The translations under genes were made by a program, and so were the position numbers. This document shows, piece by piece, positions 54,505-61,696 of a stretch of 64,000 nt of DNA. Source of the DNA: Psychrobacter glacincola (GTDB taxonomy: Bacteria > Pseudomonadota > Gammaproteobacteria > Pseudomonadales > Moraxellaceae); the NCBI RefSeq assembly GCF_904846075.1, contig NZ_CAJGZH010000003.1, positions 310,001 to 374,000 of the forward strand, read 5' to 3'. The notes under the pieces were generated by a model. That model saw only the letters and a list, made by a program, of their open reading frames with translations, made no database searches and was not told where the DNA came from. Position 1 is the first letter of the stretch. Every line of letters starts with the position of its first letter.

Positions 54505-55467
54505 ATGCGATTGACATCCACTATTCGAAAAATACACGAACGCAACCCTAAATTAGGCAAAGCCGTTTCACTTGCGACAGCGACTGGGGTTATTGCAGCC
54601 AACAGCTTCGGTGGTAGTATTCCCTTATGGTTAATGGGTGTCGGCAAAGTCATCACCGGTGCTCCTATCGCAGACAAAGCGGTCATCAAAATCGCGACTT
54701 ATTGGATCAGTAGCAACAGTGCCTTGATCGATGACATGTTGCCACGTAAAGATTGGCGCATCAGCTTACCCGATGACGTTCACATCAATGGCAAATATTT
54801 GCTGGTCAGCAACCATCAGTCTTGGGTCGATACCAGTATCGTGCAGTACATTAGTGAAAAACGCTTGCCATTGACACGGTTTTTTACCAAATTTGAACTG
54901 ATTTACATTCCAATTGTGGGTCAAGCCTTTTACTTTTTAGACTTCCCAATGATGCGTCGGCATTCTAAAGAAGCCGTCGCTAAAAACCCTGCTCTACAAG
55001 GCAAAGACATCGAAGAAGCCAAACGTGCCTGTGCCCTGTTAAAAGACAAACCTTTTACTTTGTTAAATTACTTAGAAGGTACGCGTTTCACCAAAGCCAA
55101 ACATGCAAAGCAACAGTCTCCTTATATGCATTTATTGAAGCCACGGGCAGGCGGCCTATCTTTAGCCATTAACGCGCTAGGCGAAGACATCGATGGCATG
55201 CTAGATATGACCATCGTTTATCCTGATGGTGTGCCAAGTTATAGTGATTTGTGGAAAGGTAACATCAAGCGTTTGGGCGTCGATGTGCGTTATATTGAGA
55301 TGCCTGATGCATTATTTAACGGTATTAAAAATGGTGGTTACGAAAATGATGACGCGGTAAAATCTCAAATGTTTGATTGGGTAGAGCAAATTTGGCAGCA
55401 AAAAGATCAGCGTATTACCGATATGTTGGCTGAGTTTGAAACAAACCCTAAAGCTCCGAGCGCTTAG
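54505..55467 (+). CDS. Lysophospholipid acyltransferase family protein (YihG-like)
   Basis: A 320-residue membrane-associated acyltransferase. The NHxxxxD motif is NHQSWVDTS (about 97-105), the second is NYLEGTRFT (EGTR, about 196-204), and the third with Pro is near YPDGVP. An N-terminal hydrophobic segment is present. It acylates lysophosphatidic acid or related lipids. The ATG at 54505 has AAGGAT 5 bases before it; an open frame extends upstream to 54460. Confidence 0.88.
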   Translation: MRLTSTIRKIHERNPKLGKAVSLATATGVIAANSFGGSIPLWLMGVGKVITGAPIADKAVIKIATYWISSNSALIDDMLPRKDWRISLPDDVHINGKYLLVSNHQSWVDTSIVQYISEKRLPLTRFFTKFELIYIPIVGQAFYFLDFPMMRRHSKEAVAKNPALQGKDIEEAKRACALLKDKPFTLLNYLEGTRFTKAKHAKQQSPYMHLLKPRAGGLSLAINALGEDIDGMLDMTIVYPDGVPSYSDLWKGNIKRLGVDVRYIEMPDALFNGIKNGGYENDDAVKSQMFDWVEQIWQQKDQRITDMLAEFETNPKAPSA

Positions 55468-55742
55468 AGACATCGTTAACAGAGCAACGGCATACAACAG
55501 TGAATTACTTTAAGTCGTTTTAAAACTACGATTGAGCGCTGTTGTTTAAAATGCTAACTGTAAACCCCAACTCATAAATGATAATGCGTAATTATAATGA
55601 AAGATGGGTTGTTTTTTGGCTCTATTCATTGATAATGTGAATAGTCATGAGCCCATGACTTTTTGACCGTTAGTGACTTGATAGCCCTGTACTATTTGAG
55701 CCGCTTATTTTTCGTGCTATTTATCATTTATAAGGTTTGACT

Positions 55743-56828
55743 GTGCCCGCTTCCTCTTCTACTAGCCTGCCTCTAGACTCAGCGCCTGTATCCAATCAGC
55801 CGCCTAATAATACGCTGCCACCGCCAAACCGACCAACGCCAAATCGCTTAAAACTCACTTACGATATCGTGATGATTATTGCCATCAGTATCGATCTATT
55901 ATTGATTAGTATTGATGCTATCTTGATGAGTAGCTTTAGTAGCAATGCCGCAGGATGGCTCAGTATTAGCGATGCTCTCAACTGGTATCAAAATACCTTA
56001 CATGAGCCTTTACGTACCGCTGGTGGATTTTTTACCCTATTTTTGATCTTTGAGCTACTGCTACGTTGGGCGATTGCGATTAAACAAAACGTCTACTATC
56101 GCTGGTTCTTTTTTCCTTTTGTACATTGGTATGAAGTATTGGGGTGCTTTCCGCAGCTGCGTGCCTTACGTTTATTCCGAGCGGTCATCATTGGGCGACG
56201 CTTATACCAACTTGGTTACCAAGTGCTGCCGCAGCCATGGATCAATCGAATTAGGTTCTATATCGACTTATTATTAGAAGAGTTGTCCGACCGCGTCATA
56301 TTGACGACTATCCAAAACTTTCGGCAGCAACTGACCGATCCTAAAACGCATAAATCTTTTATTGAATCAACGATAACTCGTAATCGTAACGAGATTGAGG
56401 CAGCAGTGCTGTCGATACTGCGCACAGAGCTAGCACCAAAACTACAGGAGTTGACGGCAGCATCAGGTGGCGGCAGTATATTAGCCAGCGAGATGGGCAA
56501 TGCTATTGAAGAGGGTTTGGCCAATACGCCTGAGATGCGTCGCTACCTACGCATGATACCGATTGCCGGTAGCTTGATTGAATCACAGCTGCAACACGTC
56601 GGTCACAATATAGGTGAAAACGTCGTTTACGCACTGAATAAACGCCTTCTAGACCCCGAACGCCTCGATTCATTGATGGTAGCAATTGCCAACGGCATTG
56701 CCAGTATCGATACGGATAATACTGCGTTAGATACCTTGATTTCGAGTATCATTGATCACAGTTTGACTGAATTTGAAGCGCAGGTAAAAGTGCAGCAGTG
56801 GAAGCATCAAGAGATGCTTCATCTATAA
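55743..56828 (+). CDS. Membrane protein with voltage-sensor-like N-terminal helices
   Basis: A 361-residue protein with a Pro/Asn/Ser-rich N-terminal tail (about 1-40) and hydrophobic segments near 42-65 and 95-115. An Arg-rich helix follows (LRALRLFRAVIIGRRLYQLG, about 140-158), resembling the S4 helix of voltage sensors, though pore motifs are absent. The C-terminal 180 residues are helical and soluble. No family is recognised with confidence. The start GTG at 55743 is 7 bases after AAGG; a TTG lies at 55737. It precedes the min genes but is 126 bases from minC. Confidence 0.6.
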   Translation: MPASSSTSLPLDSAPVSNQPPNNTLPPPNRPTPNRLKLTYDIVMIIAISIDLLLISIDAILMSSFSSNAAGWLSISDALNWYQNTLHEPLRTAGGFFTLFLIFELLLRWAIAIKQNVYYRWFFFPFVHWYEVLGCFPQLRALRLFRAVIIGRRLYQLGYQVLPQPWINRIRFYIDLLLEELSDRVILTTIQNFRQQLTDPKTHKSFIESTITRNRNEIEAAVLSILRTELAPKLQELTAASGGGSILASEMGNAIEEGLANTPEMRRYLRMIPIAGSLIESQLQHVGHNIGENVVYALNKRLLDPERLDSLMVAIANGIASIDTDNTALDTLISSIIDHSLTEFEAQVKVQQWKHQEMLHL

Positions 56829-56954
56829 TCCATACTGCTAATAGCACGCCCTACCTAAAAAACATTAGGCTTGGCAAGCAAATGAATGGTATGACTCGAT
56901 AATAAAAACAACACCGTGGATACAGCGACAGAATTATCTCTTGAGGATTTATAT

Positions 56955-57818
56955 ATGACAGTTTCAGATAATGACAGCCAAGGCTCGAGCGCCGCACCAG
57001 CATTACCAGCATTGGCATTTTATGGCAAGATGCTGACTTTTTCACGTTTGCAATTTAGCACAGATGATTTAAGTGCGATAGACGCCCAGCTTGCCGCAAC
57101 GCTTAGTAATAAATCTAGCAATATCCCTATCCTTATCGATAGCGAGGTTGAACAAGATCTCTCAGCATTGGTAGAGCTTTTATGGTCGTGGGGCTTACAA
57201 CCTATTGGCGTCGTGACTGGCACACTAGATGCGCAAGCCCGTGAACAGCGATTGGCCATCTTCCCTGCTGATGGCAAACGTATTGAGCGTATATTACCTA
57301 GCAAGAAAGCTGCAGCTCAAGTAAGCAAAGCTCCCGATGATAAGCATACAGAATCAGCCAGCATCAATTCAACCAGTAACAATTCAGACAGCACCAATGA
57401 TACTGCAGCCATCAGCGAGTCAAACACAGAAACAACGATAGCAACCACCACAGCAGAGACATTGGTGAGCGCTGAGCATATTACCAGCCTAATTTACGAT
57501 CAAATGCTACGTTCAGGACAAAGCCTGAATCACGTGGGCGGTGATTTGATTTTGACCAATAGTGTCAATAGCGGGGCGGAAGCGATTACCGATAACAGCT
57601 TGCACGTTTACGGTCGTGCCCAAGGACGCTTGGTTGCTGGCGCTACCGGTGACAAAGATGCTCGTATTTTTTGTCAAGTTTTTAACCCTTCTTTGGTGTC
57701 AGTGGCGGGAACTTATTGCTTACGAGACAACTTACCTGAGCACGTGATTGACAAATCTGTACAAGTAAGATTTGTAGAAGGTGAAGGCTTAGTATTTACG
57801 GTAATGGATGACGCTTAA
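56955..57818 (+). CDS. minC: Septum site-determining protein MinC
   Basis: MinC inhibits FtsZ ring assembly away from midcell, recruited by MinD. The N-terminal domain (ALAFYGKMLTFSRLQF, about 19-34, to QPIGVVTG) and the C-terminal beta-helix (HVGGDLILTNSVNSGAEAI, LHVYGRAQGRLVAGATGD, FCQVFNPSLVSVAGTYCL) are joined by an unusually long, low-complexity Asn/Ser/Thr/Glu linker of about 60 residues. The frame opens at 56916 but GAGG precedes the ATG at 56955 with 8-base spacing. MinD is 450 bases downstream, an unusual gap. Confidence 0.95.
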   Translation: MTVSDNDSQGSSAAPALPALAFYGKMLTFSRLQFSTDDLSAIDAQLAATLSNKSSNIPILIDSEVEQDLSALVELLWSWGLQPIGVVTGTLDAQAREQRLAIFPADGKRIERILPSKKAAAQVSKAPDDKHTESASINSTSNNSDSTNDTAAISESNTETTIATTTAETLVSAEHITSLIYDQMLRSGQSLNHVGGDLILTNSVNSGAEAITDNSLHVYGRAQGRLVAGATGDKDARIFCQVFNPSLVSVAGTYCLRDNLPEHVIDKSVQVRFVEGEGLVFTVMDDA

Positions 57819-58269
57819 ATTCTTTTGCCGTTAAGAACGATAAATTCATTCATGATTTTTATAAATGTAAACAGGCTAAGCCGATTTTCATCATACATGA
57901 CGCTTATTAAAAAACGTTTATTAGAAAATCTCAACAGTAGACGTTTAGACAGCACATTTAATATTATAGTAAGTTTATTTAACAAAACTGTTCTATGATG
58001 AATCGCTAGCTCTGCCACTATCTACACTACTCATCAGCGTCTATTTTATTATTCACAATAGGCAATATTGACCAGCAAATTCTAGGTAGCACCGCTTTGT
58101 GATCCATATATAAGCTGTTTTTCTGCTTTACTATGGACGTGCTATAAATTTTTGTTTATTTATGCTAGGCTACCTTCGCAGGTAGTGTATATATAGCATG
58201 TGAATAATGTGCAATTGCGCTATTTTTTTATATAAAAGATATCCCATTGATTCATAGGAGTGTGCCATT
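57819..58269. other. 451-base gap between minC and minD
   Basis: AT-rich and without a supported ORF; the min genes are usually packed tightly. It may hold a second promoter for minDE. No hairpin terminator or mobile element is visible in it. Confidence 0.5.
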
Positions 58270-59085
58270 GTGGCGAAGATAGTTGTAATCACTTCAGGTA
58301 AAGGCGGTGTGGGCAAAACCACGACAAGTGCCTCTTTTGCCGCAGGTTTAGCATTGCGTGGCTATAAGACAGTCGTTATCGATTTTGATGTGGGTCTACG
58401 TAATCTAGACTTAATCATGGGTTGTGAAAACCGAATTGTTTATGATTTTGTTGATGTCATCACTGGTAGCGCACGCTTGTCGCAAGCACTGGTCAAAGAC
58501 AAACAACTTGAAAACTTGTACATCCTACCCGCCAGTCAAACGCGTGATAAAGACGCCCTGACAGACGAAGGGGTGGCAGAGGTTATGTCTGAGCTGTCTA
58601 AGCAGTTCGACTATATTATCTGTGATTCACCAGCTGGTATTGAGCGCGGTGCACAACTCGCCATGTATCATGCTGATGAAGCAATCATCGTCACTAACCC
58701 TGAGATTTCTTCAGTGCGTGACTCAGACCGTATTATCGGTATTTTGCAAAGCCAGACCAAAAAGGTTGAAGAAAACCAAGGCTCTGTACGTGAGCATTTG
58801 ATTATTACTCGTTATAATGCTGAGCGTGCAGCCGCCAACGAGATGATGGACATTGATACCATCTCAAATGATATCCTAAAAGTTCCGTTACTTGGGGTTG
58901 TTCCTGAAAGTCACTCAGTGCTTGAAGCATCTAACCATGGTGAGCCTGTCATTCATTATACCGATTCAGTTGCTGGTCAATGTTATGATGACATCGTCGC
59001 CCGCTTTTTAGGTGAAGAACGCCCACTACGTCATATTGACGTGAAGAAAAAGAGTCTCTTACAGCGCTGGTTTGGAGGTCAATGA
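58270..59085 (+). CDS. minD: Septum site-determining ATPase MinD
   Basis: A 271-residue ParA-type membrane ATPase that carries MinC to the membrane and oscillates with MinE. Deviant Walker A KGGVGKTT (about 11-18), switch [10 protein letters not shown] (about 39-48), and the C-terminal amphipathic membrane helix ([11 protein letters not shown]). The start is GTG at 58270, with AGGAG 9 bases upstream. MinE overlaps its end (ATGA). Confidence 0.97.
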   Translation: MAKIVVITSGKGGVGKTTTSASFAAGLALRGYKTVVIDFDVGLRNLDLIMGCENRIVYDFVDVITGSARLSQALVKDKQLENLYILPASQTRDKDALTDEGVAEVMSELSKQFDYIICDSPAGIERGAQLAMYHADEAIIVTNPEISSVRDSDRIIGILQSQTKKVEENQGSVREHLIITRYNAERAAANEMMDIDTISNDILKVPLLGVVPESHSVLEASNHGEPVIHYTDSVAGQCYDDIVARFLGEERPLRHIDVKKKSLLQRWFGGQ

Positions 59086-59375
59086 TGACGAAGAAAAAAG
59101 GATTTTGGAGTAGCCTATTTGGTACTGACGACAGTGGTAGCGCAGGTAGCGCTAATATGGCTACTGAGCGTCTTAAGGTTATCGTCGCGAGCGAAAATCG
59201 CTTAAACAACCGCTTAACAGCTGATCGTATCGAAAAAATGAAACGTGAGATTTTAGAAGTGGTCAACAAATATGTCAATGGCGTACAGATTGATGATGTG
59301 AATATCAATCATCGTTCTGAGGACAGCCTAGACGTATTAGAGATGAATATCAGTCTACCTGAACACAAAAAATAA
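59082..59375 (+). CDS. minE: Cell division topological specificity factor MinE
   Basis: A 97-residue protein that stimulates MinD ATPase and displaces MinC. The N-terminal membrane/anti-MinCD region ([10 protein letters not shown]) is followed by the topological domain ([28 protein letters not shown], and [11 protein letters not shown]). The ATG lies within the minD stop (ATGATG), showing coupling. The N-terminus starts with MMTKKKG; the first ATG overlaps. Confidence 0.96.
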   Translation: MMTKKKGFWSSLFGTDDSGSAGSANMATERLKVIVASENRLNNRLTADRIEKMKREILEVVNKYVNGVQIDDVNINHRSEDSLDVLEMNISLPEHKK

Positions 59376-59393
59376 GCGCTGTCTTAGAAAAAC

Positions 59394-59430
59394 AAAAAAG
59401 CCCTAAGTATCATAACTTAGGGCTTTTTTA
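59394..59430 (+). terminator. Intrinsic terminator after minE
   Basis: AAAAAAGCCCTAAGT pairs with ACTTAGGGCTTTTTT around a 6-base loop. Confidence 0.92.
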
Positions 59431-59484
59431 TATGGTATGAAATAGTAGGTTTACCTATGGCAGCCTACGATTATTTTGATACCA

Positions 59485-60012
59485 TTATTTTATACGCGCT
59501 ATCAAATTGTCTTTTTTGACAAACTGATGATATAGAGCAGCACCGATATGAATAAGTGTAAAGGCAATAATGGTCGGCCAAATAATATCAGTATGCATGT
59601 CATTATAAAAGCGTGCCAACCCTCTATCTGGTGTGACAAATACAGGGATTTGAAACAAGCCAAAAATATCGACGGGGCGTCCACCATAAACGGACATCAG
59701 CAAACCAGCTATTGGCATTGCAATTAATAAGGCATATAAGCCAAAATGCGACAGTTTAGAGGCTAATAACTGCCACTTTGGCATCGGTACAGGTGGCGGC
59801 GCCTTAATAAATACACGATTAAGCACCCGTGCTATCATCCAACATAACAAACTAATACCAAACGCTTTATGCAACCCAATATAAAGATTGTTATCCAGAT
59901 TATCGTACAACAGAATCATTATCCACGTAACCAACAGTAAAACGGCACTGATCCAGTGAAATATCCGGCTGCTGACTGGCCACTTTGACACATTTGAATT
60001 GGTATTATTCAT
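59485..60012 (-). CDS. Cytochrome b561 family protein
   Basis: A 175-residue inner-membrane di-haem b protein of the YodB/CybB type: four hydrophobic segments, with haem-ligand candidate histidines in SSRIFHWISAVLL, IGLHKAFGIS, SKLSHFGLYALL and FTLIHIGAALYHQ. It transfers electrons from quinol. The ATG at 60012 has AGGA 6 bases upstream; the frame extends to 60036. Convergent with minE. Single gene. Confidence 0.9.
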   Translation of the reverse strand: MNNTNSNVSKWPVSSRIFHWISAVLLLVTWIMILLYDNLDNNLYIGLHKAFGISLLCWMIARVLNRVFIKAPPPVPMPKWQLLASKLSHFGLYALLIAMPIAGLLMSVYGGRPVDIFGLFQIPVFVTPDRGLARFYNDMHTDIIWPTIIAFTLIHIGAALYHQFVKKDNLIARIK

Positions 60013-60158
60013 GAGCTGTCCTATTACCCTCATCACTAATTATCTATCATCAATGTTATAGACAAAACAACCACTCATTCAACGATTAGCAATCATCAAA
60101 GTAATTGGGTAACCCTATTTCTCTGATAGTAGAAATAAACCCTGATATAAGCGTGAAG

Positions 60159-60674
60159 CTAACTGTCTAAATCGACCAATTGATGCGCAATTTTATCTAA
60201 GTCGGGCACCAAATAAGCCTTATCATCAATCATAACCGTTTGGAAAAGATAGGATAGCATAACGTTTTCATCAAAAGGTAGGGCTGTTTTGTCGCTGTCT
60301 ATATTATCGGCATGCTTAGGGCTGTTAAATTGCTCAGGAACGTCAATATCTTTAACCTCAGAAATACGCACTTGTCGCTGGTGCAGCTCGCCTGCCGTTT
60401 GTAAAGCTAAACGATGATCGGTAGTATTGCCCTCTAATACAATCATGGTATCTGGCATTTGATCCTGTGGTAGCAGGTGACATACCACTACCTTTTGCTG
60501 CTGCCATTCATAGGTTGCCGTGCGCTCATTATAATCATCCACACTCAAAATTAGGCTGCTTGGAATAAGCCAGTCAGGTTGGTCAAATGCTGGCACAATA
60601 GTGACATCAAGCATACCGTTATTTGTGGTCAGTAAACTCACTGCCTCAAACGAATGTTTCAAAATTTGTTTCAT
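60159..60674 (-). CDS. chpC: CheW-like protein ChpC
   Basis: A 171-residue protein. The pattern VTIVPAFDQPDWLIPSS (about 25-41) and QVRISEVKDIDVPE, with a C-terminal VMIDDKAYLVPDLDKIA (about 148-164), fits a CheW-like coupling domain. Its place after chpB and chpA in the type IV pilus chemosensory cluster supports ChpC. Similarity to CheW is weak, so the call leans on context. Start ATG at 60674, 18 bases after the chpB stop. Confidence 0.7.
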   Translation of the reverse strand: MKQILKHSFEAVSLLTTNNGMLDVTIVPAFDQPDWLIPSSLILSVDDYNERTATYEWQQQKVVVCHLLPQDQMPDTMIVLEGNTTDHRLALQTAGELHQRQVRISEVKDIDVPEQFNSPKHADNIDSDKTALPFDENVMLSYLFQTVMIDDKAYLVPDLDKIAHQLVDLDS

Positions 60675-60691
60675 ACATCGCTCACAATCAG

Positions 60692-61696
60692 TTAATGCAA
60701 AGAGGCTACTACTAATCTTTCATCAATATAATCTGTTAGTTTTTGTGCTAAATCGGCTGGACTGCCAATAAAACCACAATACCCTGAATCAATAATCGCC
60801 TGAGGTTGACTTGGGCAAGCGCTTAAGCTGGGATCTTGTACCCACAATTGACTGTTGTTTTCTTGAATGAGATCCAGATACTGCGAACCATCATTACCCA
60901 TACCAGAAAATATAATATTGATAAGCTCGCTACCATAAACGTCGCTGGTGTTTTTAAGAATCTGACCAATCGCGGGCTTATACTCACCCTCCCAAGCTTG
61001 CTCTAGCAATATGACTCGACCGGTAGAGTCACAAACAATCTGTTTATCAATAGGAGCTATAAGACACTGGCCTGCTCTTAAACGCTGCGAAGAAGTAATT
61101 ACCTGACAATGCCAGTCATTATGGCGATTCAGGATGCGTGGCAGTGTGCCAATCATCGTTTTATTAAAATGGTGCGCCAGCAAAATACACACCGGTAGCG
61201 TCGCCGACAAGTTATCCAAAAATTCTTTTATAGCACTCGGCCCACCCATAGAAGCACCCAAAAATACTACGTAGCGCCAGTCTGCATCAGCATTATCAGG
61301 TTTGTGCACGGGTGCATCCATTAAAACGGGTAATGCCAGCATATGTGCCAGCTTACGCTTTAATTTGCGCTGCCATTTGGCATATTGCGGCGCTTCATTT
61401 AGATAAGGTGCTTGACTAAAACCCACCAACACTGCAGCAGGTTTAGATGCCGTGGTCGCGGCTACCACATTGTCGTCGTAATCACTATCTATTAGCCATA
61501 TGTCGATCGAGGTATCAGAGCGCCCCTGTTTTTCTTTCAGTTGCGCCCGTGACATACAGCCAACAAGGCTAAAACCGCAACTGCGTACAGTATCTGAAAA
61601 GGCCATACGCTGATGATGGTCTTCTGCCACTACCATCACCTTAATATCGTTCTTGTTTTTTCCTCTTAGCGCCAAGACACGTGCATTATCCTTCAT
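60692..61696 (-). CDS. chpB: CheB-family methylesterase ChpB
   Basis: A 334-residue protein. The C-terminal esterase domain shows the catalytic triad: Ser in FLGASMGGPSAIKEF (about 152-166, Thr-to-Met change before the Gly pair), His in LLAHHFNKTMIG, and Asp in FSGMGNDGSQYL. The N-terminal 60 residues look like a degraded receiver domain (VAEDHHQR, WLIDSDYD) without a clear phospho-acceptor pocket. It removes methyl groups from the PilJ-type receptor. It overlaps chpA by 11 bases. Part of the Chp cluster with ChpA. Confidence 0.88.
   Translation of the reverse strand: MKDNARVLALRGKNKNDIKVMVVAEDHHQRMAFSDTVRSCGFSLVGCMSRAQLKEKQGRSDTSIDIWLIDSDYDDNVVAATTASKPAAVLVGFSQAPYLNEAPQYAKWQRKLKRKLAHMLALPVLMDAPVHKPDNADADWRYVVFLGASMGGPSAIKEFLDNLSATLPVCILLAHHFNKTMIGTLPRILNRHNDWHCQVITSSQRLRAGQCLIAPIDKQIVCDSTGRVILLEQAWEGEYKPAIGQILKNTSDVYGSELINIIFSGMGNDGSQYLDLIQENNSQLWVQDPSLSACPSQPQAIIDSGYCGFIGSPADLAQKLTDYIDERLVVASLH

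Noticed and set aside
57815..58018. 67-codon minus-strand ORF in the minC-minD gap
   Set aside because: AT-rich, overlaps the minC stop, and has no ribosome site or recognisable motif.
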